A stretch of DNA of 64,000 nt. Origin: Microbacterium sp. BH-3-3-3. Lineage in GTDB: Bacteria; Actinomycetota; Actinomycetes; Actinomycetales; Microbacteriaceae. The notes under the pieces are model-generated. The model made no database searches. It had not been told where the DNA came from and worked only from the letters and a program-made list of their open reading frames with translations. The position numbers and the translations under genes are program-made. The DNA lies in NCBI RefSeq assembly GCF_001792815.1, contig NZ_CP017674.1, positions 2,108,001-2,172,000 on the forward strand. The letters run 5' to 3'. How positions within the stretch are numbered: the stretch's first letter is position 1; each line of letters opens with the position of its first letter. Shown here piece after piece: positions 52,803-60,986 of the stretch.

Positions 52803-53701
52803 TGGATGACCTCCTTGAAGATCTCGGCGAGGGTGGGGCGCTGGGGTGCGAAGCTGACGACGTCGCCCCGCGATACCGCGCCCCGCAGCACGCGTTGAGC
52901 GGCGCCGTCGTCGTCGGCGTCGAACAGGGCGTAGCCGCCGTCGAAATCGAGCACCGTGATGCCGGGCTCGTCGCGCAGCCAGCCGGCGTCGCCGCGCGAC
53001 ACCAGCTCGTACCGGTGGGTGGCGTGCTGGGCGCGCAGTTCGTCGCGCGTGCCCGCTGCGCGGATCGTGCCGCCGGCGATGATGACGAGGTCGTCGCAGA
53101 GGCGCTCGACGACATCGAGCTGGTGCGACGAGAAGAGGACCGCGGCGCCCGCCGCCGCCTTCTCCTGCAGCACGCCGGCGACCACGTCGACCGCCATCGG
53201 GTCGAGGCCCGAGAACGGCTCGTCGAGGATGAGCACGTCGGGCTCGTGCACGAGCGAGGCGGCGATCTGCGCGCGCTGCTGGTTGCCGAGCGACAGGGTC
53301 TCGACGAGATCGCCGAGGCGCTCGCCGAGTCCGAGCCGCTCGAGCAGGGCGGTGGCCTTCTCGTTCGCCTCGGTCTTGCCGAAGCCGTGCAGGCGAGCGA
53401 GGTACGCGATGTGCTCGGCGACCTTCATCTTCGGGTAGAGCCCGCGCTCCTCGGGCATGTACCCGAAGCGGCGACGGTCGGCGGTGGTCAGGGGCGCGCC
53501 GTTCAGCGCCACCGTGCCGCCGTCCTTGGCCAGCACACCCAGGGCGATGCGCATGGTGGTCGTCTTGCCGGCGCCGTTGCCGCCGACGAAACCCGTGAGT
53601 CGCCCGGGGGAGACCCCGAAGCTCACGTCGTCGAGCACACGGCGGTCGCCGTACCTCTTGGTGATGCCGTCCAGCTCGAGCACGGTGCGTCCCTTCTTCA
53701 T
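52799..53701 (-). CDS. ABC transporter ATP-binding protein (NatA-like)
   Basis: A 300-residue ATPase. Walker A GGNGAGKTTTMR, signature LSLGNQQRAQIAASLV, Walker B VLILDEPFSGLD and H-loop LFSSHQLDVVERL are intact. A C-terminal extension of about 80 residues is typical of NatA/DUF4162-type subunits. ATG 53701 (MKKGRTVLELDG) was chosen; GGGGG lies just upstream. It forms an operon with the permease at 51684 and lies downstream, in the same direction, of the 53789-56371 regulator genes. Confidence 0.9.
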   Translation of the reverse strand: MKKGRTVLELDGITKRYGDRRVLDDVSFGVSPGRLTGFVGGNGAGKTTTMRIALGVLAKDGGTVALNGAPLTTADRRRFGYMPEERGLYPKMKVAEHIAYLARLHGFGKTEANEKATALLERLGLGERLGDLVETLSLGNQQRAQIAASLVHEPDVLILDEPFSGLDPMAVDVVAGVLQEKAAAGAAVLFSSHQLDVVERLCDDLVIIAGGTIRAAGTRDELRAQHATHRYELVSRGDAGWLRDEPGITVLDFDGGYALFDADDDGAAQRVLRGAVSRGDVVSFAPQRPTLAEIFKEVIQ

Positions 53702-53788
53702 CGATACCCCCAACGCTAGGGAGCGCGCACGGACGGGGCCTCCGCCCAAGGGTGGGTTGCGACCCTCCCCCGTAGGGGGAGGCCGTCG

Positions 53789-54463
53789 TCAGGTCAGCCC
53801 GTGACGGTGGGCGAGCACCACGGCCTGCACCCGGTCGCGCGCACCGAGCTTCTGCAGCACGTTCGACACATGGGTTTTCACGGTCGCCTCGCCGATGAAC
53901 AGCTGCGCCGCGATCTCGGCGTTGCTCAACGCCTCGGCGACGAGACGCAGCACCTCGGTCTCTCGGTCGGTGAGGGACTCAGCCAAGACGAGTGGGCGGG
54001 TCGTCGGGACCGGGGATGCCGCGACCTCGCCGCTGCCCTCGCTGAAGCGCTCGATCACCCGGCGCGTCACCTCGGGGGCGAGCAGCGCGTCACCGGCGCC
54101 GATCACGCGCACGGCGGCGACCAGTTCTTCAGGGCCGGCGTTCTTGAGCAGAAACCCGCTGGCTCCCGCCGCCAGCGCCGCGAAGAGGTAGTCGTCACGG
54201 TCGAAGGTGGTGACGATGAGCACCGCCGATGCGACCTCAGGATCCGCCACCAACCGCCGGGTGGCCTCGAGACCGTCCATGTCGGGCATCTGCACGTCCA
54301 TACAGATGACATCGGGATGCAGGGCCCGGGCGGCCTCGATCGCTTCGGTGCCGGTGGACGCCTCGCCGACCACATCGATGTCGTCCTCGAGCGAGAGGAT
54401 CGTGCGGAAACCGGCCCGCATCATCGCGTGGTCGTCGACCAGCAGCACGCGCAGTTCAGGCAT
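53789..54463 (-). CDS. NarL/LuxR-type response regulator
   Basis: A 224-residue two-domain regulator. The receiver carries LLVDDHAMMRAGFRTIL, the phospho-acceptor Asp in DVICMDVQMPDMDG and the Lys in GFLLKNAG. The LuxR HTH reads LTDRETEVLRLVAEALSNAE and ATVKTHVSNVLQKLG. Its start overlaps the end of the sensor kinase gene (54456), so kinase and regulator are co-translated. The ABC transporter genes follow at a distance of about 90 bp, the probable target. Confidence 0.93.
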   Translation of the reverse strand: MPELRVLLVDDHAMMRAGFRTILSLEDDIDVVGEASTGTEAIEAARALHPDVICMDVQMPDMDGLEATRRLVADPEVASAVLIVTTFDRDDYLFAALAAGASGFLLKNAGPEELVAAVRVIGAGDALLAPEVTRRVIERFSEGSGEVAASPVPTTRPLVLAESLTDRETEVLRLVAEALSNAEIAAQLFIGEATVKTHVSNVLQKLGARDRVQAVVLAHRHGLT

Positions 54464-55709
54464 GGGACACCTCGGTGGGGGTCATCGGCACGCGCACGCG
54501 CACGAGGTACCCGCCGCGGGCGCGCGGTCCGATCTCGATCGTGCCGCCCGACGCGGCCGCGCGCTCGCGCATCCCGAGCTGGCCGAGGCCGGTGGCGGTT
54601 GAGCCGCGTCGGCCCGTGTTCGCGACCTCCAGCTCGACGGCACCCGGATCGAATCGCAGACGGACGTCGGCGGTGGCCCCCGGCCCGGCGTGCCGACGGG
54701 CATTGGTGAGCGCTTCTTGGGCGATGCGGTACAGGTTGACCTGCATCAGCGGCGGCGGGTCGGCGACGGCCGCGCCGACCATCGTGAACGTCGTCGGCAG
54801 GCCCGCGGACGAGGCTTCTTCGACGAGTGCGGCGATCGACGACAGCCCGTGCGTGGTGGGGGCGGTGTCGGTCGACTCGCCCTCGAGCCCGGGGGTGCGC
54901 AGCGTCTCGAGCAGTTGGCGCAGCTCTCTCAACGACGTGCGTGCCGATTCCTCGACGCCGGTCAACACGTCGCGGGCTTTCTCGGCGTCGCGTCCCATGA
55001 CCGAGCGAGCGACTCCGGCCTGCACCCCCATGAGCGAGACATGGTGGGCGACCACGTCGTGCAACTCGCGCGCAATCCGCACGCGCTCCAGCGCTACGGC
55101 CTGCGCCGCGCTGTGCTCGCGCTCGCGCTCCAGCTCGGCGGTGCGCTCCTCGAGAGCACGGCGTTGGCGCAGCTGGGCGTGGGTGCGCTCGCCGAAGTAG
55201 TAGCCGCCAGCGAAGAAGAGCACGTTCACCAACAGCATCAGAACAGTCAGCGCCGTCGCGGCGATTCCCGTCGCGGTGACCCCGCCGGCGATGCTGCCGA
55301 GCACCAATGCGACGAAGAACCAGACGGCCATGCCGACGATGATCACGATGCGCGCCGCGTGCGCCCGCCGCCGGTCGGGGGAATAGGCCCCGACGGTGTA
55401 GAAGGCCGTGAACACGGCGATGTTGCCCACCCAGACCTCGGGCAGGCCCGCCGAGATAGCGGAGAAGTACGCCGCCGCCACGATGACCGCGACGGTGGCC
55501 GGCCACCGTCGTCGAACGGACAGGGCCGTAGCGAGCACCACGGCGTACGCCGTCGCCAGGGGGAGGGTGGGCCTCGGATCGACGGCGCTGCTCGCCGCGG
55601 TGAGCCAAGTGCTGACCAGCGTACCGATCAGGATCAGTCCCGCGATGGCGAGGTCGATGCGTTGATCCCGGCGGGTGATCGGCAGTCCGTACCGAGGAGC
55701 GGGCGTCAC
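54456..55709 (-). CDS. Membrane sensor histidine kinase (HisKA_3, NarX/DesK type)
   Basis: A 417-residue kinase. Five or so N-terminal helices (residues about 20-160) form the membrane sensor. The dimerisation/phospho-acceptor motif is RIARELHDVVAHHVSLMGV, the HATPase N box is EALTNARRHAGPGA and the G box is GLGQLGMRERAAASGG. It sits between two response regulators, overlapping both (53789 and 55706), an unusual one-kinase/two-regulator arrangement on this strand. Confidence 0.92.
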   Translation of the reverse strand: MTPAPRYGLPITRRDQRIDLAIAGLILIGTLVSTWLTAASSAVDPRPTLPLATAYAVVLATALSVRRRWPATVAVIVAAAYFSAISAGLPEVWVGNIAVFTAFYTVGAYSPDRRRAHAARIVIIVGMAVWFFVALVLGSIAGGVTATGIAATALTVLMLLVNVLFFAGGYYFGERTHAQLRQRRALEERTAELEREREHSAAQAVALERVRIARELHDVVAHHVSLMGVQAGVARSVMGRDAEKARDVLTGVEESARTSLRELRQLLETLRTPGLEGESTDTAPTTHGLSSIAALVEEASSAGLPTTFTMVGAAVADPPPLMQVNLYRIAQEALTNARRHAGPGATADVRLRFDPGAVELEVANTGRRGSTATGLGQLGMRERAAASGGTIEIGPRARGGYLVRVRVPMTPTEVSHA

Positions 55710-56371
55710 GACAGGTCGATCACATTCGTTCGGGCGGCATGGATGAGCACCTGCACGCGGTCACGAACACCCCACTTGACCATCACCCGTCCCAAGTGGG
55801 ACTTCACCGTGGCCTCAGAGAGAAAGAGCTCACCGGCGATCTCGGCGTTGGACAGGCCGCGGCCGAGCAGGCGGACGACGTCATGCTCTCGCTCCGAGAG
55901 GTTCTCGGCCCCCGTCGGCTCGGCCTCCACCGGCGTCGGTACGGTACGGCGAACCGACTCGACGAGATCGCGCGTGACGCTCGGCGAGATGACGCACGAG
56001 CCGTCGAACACGTCGCGGATGGCGGCGACGAGGGCATCGGGCTCGGTGTCTTTCACGAGATACGCCGAAGCTCCGGCGCGCAGGGCGGGCACGAGGAACT
56101 TCTGCGACGAGAAGGTCGTGATCGCGAGCACGTGTGTTCCGGGAAGGCGTTCGAGCAGGGCGCGGGTCGCGGCCACGCCGTCCATGCCGGGCATCTGCAT
56201 GTCCATGAGCACGACGTCCGGACGATGGCGCACGCTGGCGTTCACCGCTTCTTCGCCGTCGGCGGCCTCGGCGACGACCGTCATGTCGGGGGCCGAATCG
56301 ACGAAGAGCTTGAGGGCATTGCGCATCAGTGCCTCGTCGTCGGCGATGAGAACGCGGATCGGCGATGACAT
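55706..56371 (-). CDS. NarL/LuxR-type response regulator (second)
   Basis: A 221-residue regulator. Receiver: VLIADDEALMRNALKLF, Asp in DVVLMDMQMPGMDG, Lys in AYLVKDTEP. HTH: LSEREHDVVRLLGRGLSNAE and ATVKSHLGRVMVKWGV. The stop overlaps the next kinase start by 4 bp, while a different kinase (56579) lies divergently 207 bp away. Either kinase could be its cognate. It is the regulator closest to the RiPP operon. Confidence 0.92.
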   Translation of the reverse strand: MSSPIRVLIADDEALMRNALKLFVDSAPDMTVVAEAADGEEAVNASVRHRPDVVLMDMQMPGMDGVAATRALLERLPGTHVLAITTFSSQKFLVPALRAGASAYLVKDTEPDALVAAIRDVFDGSCVISPSVTRDLVESVRRTVPTPVEAEPTGAENLSEREHDVVRLLGRGLSNAEIAGELFLSEATVKSHLGRVMVKWGVRDRVQVLIHAARTNVIDLS

Positions 56372-56578
56372 GGCCACAGTGTACGGGGAGGGTGAGACGA
56401 AGGTCCGTGGATCTCCGACCTTTGGGGGATGACACGCCTCGCGGTGCCCCGGAGGATCAGAGGACGACATCGGCAATGCTCGTGGGGAGGTGCTCCGATG
56501 TACACGATCTGTCAGTGGCTCGGTCTGTGCGTCTGAAGGTTCTCGCGACGGTTCTCCGGTCACGGGCATAATCGATCT

Positions 56579-57772
56579 GTGTCCCTGAACACGTCGCCCT
56601 CGAGTGTCCTCACCCTCTGGAGGGGGCGATGGGCACGGTTCTGGGAGGTCTTCCCGCTCTCGCGGGCGACGCGCGTGGTGCTGCTGATCCTCGTCGGGGC
56701 CACCGTGGCCGTCGACCTGATCCGTGCGACGATCGCGGGGGAGTTGCCCAACGGCATTCCCCCCGTGATCGTCGCGGTCATCATCGCCGGTTTTGCCTGG
56801 CGCCCCCTGCTCGCCGTCGTCCTCCTCGTCGGCGGAGCGATCGTGGTGATCCCACTCGGTGCCACCGATGTCTGGCTGCTGGGGATGGCGATCGCCGCCG
56901 GGCTGGTCGTGGTCTCTTGCTCGGTACCGCTCGCGGTGGCATACGGCGCCGTGTTCCTCGTGGCCATCGTCATCGGCGAGTCTGCGCGGGTGGATGTGCG
57001 CCCGCTCGCCTTCGTGATCGTGCTGCTGGTGGTCGCCGCCGCCTCGTTCCTGGGCGGTGCACTGTTCCGCTCCGCCCGGCGGAAGCAGAAAGCGCTCGTC
57101 GCCCGCCTCAGCGCCGAGGCGGTCGCCGCCCGCGCGGCGGTCCAGGAGGAGCGGCTGCGCATCGCCGACGAACTCCACGACTTCATCGCGCACGAGCTGA
57201 CGATCATCGTCATGCACGCGCGAGTCCTCGACCGCACCGGTGATCCGCAGACGAGCGCGATGGCGCGCCGGGCGATCGAGGACGCGGCCGTCCAGGCCCT
57301 GGCCGACATCCGGCGGGTGCTGGATGCGACCCAGGCTCACCGATTCACACCCGGCCCCGGCGCCGACGACGTCGTCGATCGCCGCCATACGCTTACGGAC
57401 GCGCTGACCGACGCGCGGCGCGAGCTGGCGGGCCTGGGAGGCCGGGTGAACGTCGGCGACCTGGCCACCGACAGGGAGCCGCTTTCTCGCACGATCGATG
57501 CGGGTCTGGCGCACATCGTGCGCGAGGCGACGACCAACATCGTCAAACACGGTGGCGCGGGTGACATCGACATCGAGGTGCACCGATCGAGCGACGACGT
57601 GCGCCTGACGATCGAGAACGACCTCGACGCGACCGTTTCGCCGATGCAACTGCCGCGCGGGGGCTACGGCCTTGCCCGCATGCGCGAGCGCGCCCTGCTC
57701 TCCGGAGGCACCTTCGAGGTCGGTCCTCGAGACGGCCGCTGGATCGTTTCGGTCACGGTTCCCTCGCGCTGA
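56579..57772 (+). CDS. Membrane sensor histidine kinase (second, HisKA_3)
   Basis: A 397-residue kinase starting at GTG. About five or six TM helices lie in residues 25-165. The phospho-acceptor is in RIADELHDFIAHELTIIVMH, the N box in REATTNIVKHGGAGD and the G box in GYGLARMRERALLSGG. Divergent from the 55706 response regulator and immediately upstream of, and in the same direction as, the RiPP precursor genes. A likely sensor for control of that operon, by position. Confidence 0.92.
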   Translation: MSLNTSPSSVLTLWRGRWARFWEVFPLSRATRVVLLILVGATVAVDLIRATIAGELPNGIPPVIVAVIIAGFAWRPLLAVVLLVGGAIVVIPLGATDVWLLGMAIAAGLVVVSCSVPLAVAYGAVFLVAIVIGESARVDVRPLAFVIVLLVVAAASFLGGALFRSARRKQKALVARLSAEAVAARAAVQEERLRIADELHDFIAHELTIIVMHARVLDRTGDPQTSAMARRAIEDAAVQALADIRRVLDATQAHRFTPGPGADDVVDRRHTLTDALTDARRELAGLGGRVNVGDLATDREPLSRTIDAGLAHIVREATTNIVKHGGAGDIDIEVHRSSDDVRLTIENDLDATVSPMQLPRGGYGLARMRERALLSGGTFEVGPRDGRWIVSVTVPSR

Positions 57773-57903
57773 GCACACTGACGTATAGACGAACGTCGCA
57801 TCGGCGCTATCCGATCGCATGATCCGCGGGCACGCCCGCCCTTCCTAGGGTCAAACCCACGAGCCGAGGCGTCCGCCCCGACCACGAACCGGAAGGCTGC
57901 ACC
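57773..57903 (+). promoter_or_regulatory. Promoter region of the RiPP operon
   Basis: The 131-bp gap before the first precursor gene holds GACGT-N8-ACGTC (57780-57784 and 57793-57797), a candidate binding site for a LuxR-type regulator. It also has TAGGGT (57846-57851), a possible -10 box with no matching -35 hexamer, as expected for an activator-dependent promoter. GGAAGG at 57891-57896 is the ribosome-binding site for the GTG at 57904. Confidence 0.5.
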
Positions 57904-58071
57904 GTGAACCACAAGATCATCGAGGGCTACGCCCGCTACGTGTCGGCTGACGAGGTCATGACCTCGACGGCATCGGCGCCCGAGGTCTCGCCGACCCCCG
58001 CGACGCCCATCTCGACCCTCAGCTTCGCGTCCTTCGTCGGCGGCGTGACCACCTACAACTTCGGCTGCTGA
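57904..58071 (+). CDS. RiPP precursor peptide 1 (class V lanthipeptide-like)
   Basis: A 55-residue peptide starting at GTG with GGAAGG 7 nt upstream. The leader (residues about 1-30) has IIEGYARYVSADEVM and then STASAPEVSPT. The probable core is Ser/Thr-rich (PISTLSFASFVGGVTTYNFGC, residues 35-55 as two parts of one stretch) and ends in a single Cys55. Thr50 is five residues before that Cys. This spacing equals the Thr-x4-Cys that becomes the AviMeCys ring in thioviridamide. The following genes encode a Cys decarboxylase, a kinase-like enzyme and a HopA1 protein, exactly the enzymes for Ser/Thr dehydration and ring closure. A second related precursor follows 18 bp on. Confidence 0.85.
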   Translation: MNHKIIEGYARYVSADEVMTSTASAPEVSPTPATPISTLSFASFVGGVTTYNFGC

Positions 58072-58089
58072 GCCGGAACGGAGAACATC

Positions 58090-58281
58090 ATGACCATGCT
58101 GAACGAGCGCCTCATCGCGGGCTACTCGACCTTCACCGCGGCGGACGAGCTCATGAACTCGACCGCCACCGCCCCCGCGGTCTCGCCGACCGTGTCCATC
58201 GTCGGCTCGGCGGTCACGATCGGCGCCACCTCCTTCGCTTCGGGCTTCACCGTGGCGTGGACGGTCGACACGGGGTGCTGA
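58090..58281 (+). CDS. RiPP precursor peptide 2 (class V lanthipeptide-like)
   Basis: A 63-residue peptide with GGAG 6 nt before its ATG (an internal ATG at 58096 is possible). The leader repeats the pattern of precursor 1: AGYSTFTAADELM, then STATAPAVSPT. The core is hydrophobic and rich in Ser/Thr, ending GFTVAWTVDTGC. Cys63 is the only Cys and the last residue; Thr58 lies five residues before it, as in precursor 1, with another Thr at -2. Leader identity (A-x-E-x-M-x-STA-x-AP-x-VSPT) with divergent cores is what one expects of two substrates for one enzyme set. Confidence 0.85.
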   Translation: MTMLNERLIAGYSTFTAADELMNSTATAPAVSPTVSIVGSAVTIGATSFASGFTVAWTVDTGC

Positions 58282-58282
58282 G

Positions 58283-58462
58283 ATGAGCACCTCCTCCTTC
58301 ACCGCGCTCGCGCGGGTCTCGGGCATCCTCGCCTCGCTGATCGGTCTCGTGGGTGCCATCGTGCTCTTCGTCCTCGGACAGCCGTTGCTCTCGGCGGTGT
58401 TTGCCGTGTTCGCCATTGCAGGGGTCGGGACCATCGCGGTCGCTCCGCGGAGGGGACGGTGA
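58283..58462 (+). CDS. Small two-helix membrane protein in the RiPP operon
   Basis: A 59-residue protein starting one base after the precursor 2 stop and overlapping the methyltransferase start by 4 bp. Two hydrophobic helices (GILASLIGLVGAIVLFVLG and LLSAVFAVFAIAGVGTIAVA) are joined by a short QP turn, with a basic C-terminus (PRRGR). There is no Cys and no leader similarity to the precursors, so it is not a third substrate. Immunity protein or transport accessory is plausible; no homologue is known to me. Confidence 0.7.
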   Translation: MSTSSFTALARVSGILASLIGLVGAIVLFVLGQPLLSAVFAVFAIAGVGTIAVAPRRGR

Positions 58463-59511
58463 CGGGCGCACCCGTGATGTCGTCGGTCGACGACGTCACG
58501 GGTGCCGCCCCGCCCCCGGTCGCCCCGTCGGCCGCCGACCTCGAGATGATGCAGACGCTTCTGCGCCTCACCGATCTCTTCACGCCCAGCGCCGTCCGCG
58601 CCGGTGCCACACACGGGGTGTTCTCGGCCATCGCCGCCGGCTCGACGTCCGCGGACATCGCGGCGAACCGAGGACTGGATGCCGAGTTCCTCGGCATCCT
58701 GATCGACTTCTACGACGAGGTGGGCATCGTGACGCGCCACGGCGACGCGGTGACGCTCACCGCCGTGGGAGAGGCCCTGGCGACGGCCGAGTCGGCGCTG
58801 ACGATGCGCGGGATGTTCGGGCAGACCGCCCGTTCCATGATCGGCATGGACCACACCCTCGCCACGGGCGAGATCGCCACTCGCGGCGTCTTCGGCACGG
58901 ACTTCTGGACGGCGCTCAGCGCCACCGACCCGAACGCTGAGACCATCGCGCGCGAGATGAGCGCGGCCGGCGTCGACGACTACGACAGCGACCTGGTCCG
59001 AGACGCCATCGATTGGACGGGCGTCCGCTCCGTCGTCGATCTCGGCGGCGGTCGAGGCGACCTGCTCGTCAAGCTCCTCGCCGCGCTGCCGAACGCGCGC
59101 GGAACGGTGCTCGAGTACGGGCACATGGCGGCCGTGGCCCGCGCGCACACCTCGTCGACCCTGCTCGCGTCGCGCATCGACGTGCACACCGGATCGTTCC
59201 TGGAGCAGATCGATCTGCGTGCCGACGTGTTCGTGCTCTCCGGCATCCTTGCGGACTGGCACGAAGCCGACGCGTTGACGATCCTCTCCCATGCCCGCGA
59301 GGCGGCCTCTGCATCGGACGGACGCGTCGTGCTGGCTGAGATCGCCCTGCGCGCGACGTCGGCGCGCGAGCGGCTCTACCACCGCACGGTCGTCTCCCGC
59401 CCCGTGCGCGAAGCCGACGAGCTCATCGACCTCGCTGCGCGGGCGGGCTTCTCGAACGCGGTGGTGCGAGCGGCCACGCCCCGCCGTTCGGTCCTGGAAC
59501 TGACGCCGTGA
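58459..59511 (+). CDS. SAM-dependent methyltransferase (O-/N-methyltransferase fold)
   Basis: A 350-residue class I methyltransferase with the N-terminal helical dimerisation/winged domain of plant-type O-methyltransferases (TDLFTPSAVRAGATHGVF, LDAEFLGILIDFYDEVG). The SAM-binding Gly motif is VRSVVDLGGGRGDLLVKLL around residue 190, and VFVLSGILADWHEADAL follows. The GTG start overlaps the preceding stop. In the RiPP context it may N-methylate the peptide N-terminus or O-methylate a side chain. Lexapeptide and cacaoidin are N,N-dimethylated, but by what I recall as a different fold, so this needs testing. Confidence 0.82.
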   Translation: MTGAPVMSSVDDVTGAAPPPVAPSAADLEMMQTLLRLTDLFTPSAVRAGATHGVFSAIAAGSTSADIAANRGLDAEFLGILIDFYDEVGIVTRHGDAVTLTAVGEALATAESALTMRGMFGQTARSMIGMDHTLATGEIATRGVFGTDFWTALSATDPNAETIAREMSAAGVDDYDSDLVRDAIDWTGVRSVVDLGGGRGDLLVKLLAALPNARGTVLEYGHMAAVARAHTSSTLLASRIDVHTGSFLEQIDLRADVFVLSGILADWHEADALTILSHAREAASASDGRVVLAEIALRATSARERLYHRTVVSRPVREADELIDLAARAGFSNAVVRAATPRRSVLELTP

Positions 59512-60986
59512 TCGCCGCGCCCGCGACCACACGCGACGCCGAGAGCGGTGCGGCCTCACCGGCGCCGCTGCGCGTCGTGCTCGTGGTGACGGGCGCGTCG
59601 AGCGCGGCGTATGTACCGTACTGGCTGAACTGGATGGGAGCGGAGCGCCCGGAGACGCGGGTGCGGGTCCTCGTGTCGGCCCAGGCCACGCGCTTCGTGA
59701 CCCCGGCGAGTCTGCGCAGCGCCCTCGTCGACGACGTGACCGTCGATACCTGGGAGGCCGCAGACGATCGCCCTCTGCATGTCGAGCTCGCGGAATGGGC
59801 GGACGCGATGCTCGTCTACCCCGCCTCGCAGAACTACCTCGCCGCCCTCGCCGCCGACGCCGCGGACCGGCCGTCGCTGCTGGCGCTGCAGCTGACGCGG
59901 GCGCCCATCGTCATCGCTCCCAGCGTCGCGCCCGGGGGACTGGAGTCGGGCGGGTTCCGGCGCTCGTGGGCGCAGGTGGACGAACGGCCGGGTGTCGCAC
60001 TGCTGCCGCCCGTGCCCGGCACGAGCAGACACCGCACGGAGCTGACGGCGTGGGTTCCCGCGCCGATGCCCGAGGCCTTCGCGCGTATCGACCGCCTGCG
60101 CGCGGCGGCGACGAACAATCCCGCCGATTACGGCACGCGCCTGTTGCGCACCTCGATCGTCCCCGCGGCCGAGGGGTGGACGTGGACCCGCCGCCCCGGT
60201 GCGGAGGCCCCGCGCCCGTTCACTGCATCCGATGATCCGGCGCTCGGTGCGGTGGCGGCCGCGCGTCTCCCCGGAGTCGTCGTGGGGCAACCGGTCGGCG
60301 ACCTCTCCGAACGGCGCTACCGGGTCGCCGGCCAGCGGAGCGTGGCATCTCTCCTGCTCGAGGCCGGACCGGGCGTCGACCTCCTCCGCCTCATCGAGCA
60401 GGTCGGGTCGACGCTGGCGGCCGTGCACGAAGTGGCGCTCCCTGAGACCGCGGTCATCGCCCCGAGTCGCGGTCTGACCCGCCTCGGGCACTGGCTGCAG
60501 GCAGTGGAACAGCCGCCCCTCATGCTGAGCGCCCGCCAGGAGCTGCTCGTCCGCAACGAGGTGGTCGCGACGACGGCCGTCGACGTGCTCGCTTCACTCG
60601 AGCGCCAGGCCGAGCTCGCCCCGGTGGTCTGTCATGGCGCTCCCGGTCTCGGTTCGGCGGTTCCCGACGCCGAGGGAGGGGCCCTGCTCCTCACGGGCGA
60701 GGACGTGCACGTGGGTTCGCGGGAGTCCGACCTGATGTGGGTGCTCGGCGAGCTGCTCGAGTTCTCCTTCACCCGCCAGGATGACGCGCGGGCGTGGGGA
60801 CGCGTCATCGACGCCTTCCTCGAAGGCTACGGCCGAGAGCCGGTCGTCTCGCTGCAGCTGCTGGCCGCGGCACGAATTCTGTTGCACCTGCACGACTACA
60901 CCGCGTATGTGGGGTGGTCGGCCCCGGAGTTCCGCCGCTACGGCGGAATGCTCCGCTATCTCACCGACTCGGAGGTCACCGCATGA
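59508..60986 (+). CDS. LanD-type cysteine decarboxylase fused to a degenerate APH-like domain
   Basis: A 492-residue two-domain protein. Residues about 20-190 are an HFCD/LanD flavoprotein: VVLVVTGASSAAYVPYWL, active-site His91 in PLHVELAEWADA, and PASQN at 105-109 (PASANT in EpiD). The 14-residue distance from the His to PAS equals that in EpiD. It should oxidatively decarboxylate the precursor C-terminal Cys to an enethiol. Residues about 220-492 resemble an aminoglycoside-phosphotransferase fold, but the catalytic loop reads VCHGAPGLG (HGD lost) and the metal motif is eroded (TGEDVHVGSRESDLMWVL). The second domain is thus probably a pseudokinase, perhaps a scaffold or substrate-binding module for the true kinase encoded next. 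Confidence 0.82.
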   Translation: MIAAPATTRDAESGAASPAPLRVVLVVTGASSAAYVPYWLNWMGAERPETRVRVLVSAQATRFVTPASLRSALVDDVTVDTWEAADDRPLHVELAEWADAMLVYPASQNYLAALAADAADRPSLLALQLTRAPIVIAPSVAPGGLESGGFRRSWAQVDERPGVALLPPVPGTSRHRTELTAWVPAPMPEAFARIDRLRAAATNNPADYGTRLLRTSIVPAAEGWTWTRRPGAEAPRPFTASDDPALGAVAAARLPGVVVGQPVGDLSERRYRVAGQRSVASLLLEAGPGVDLLRLIEQVGSTLAAVHEVALPETAVIAPSRGLTRLGHWLQAVEQPPLMLSARQELLVRNEVVATTAVDVLASLERQAELAPVVCHGAPGLGSAVPDAEGGALLLTGEDVHVGSRESDLMWVLGELLEFSFTRQDDARAWGRVIDAFLEGYGREPVVSLQLLAAARILLHLHDYTAYVGWSAPEFRRYGGMLRYLTDSEVTA

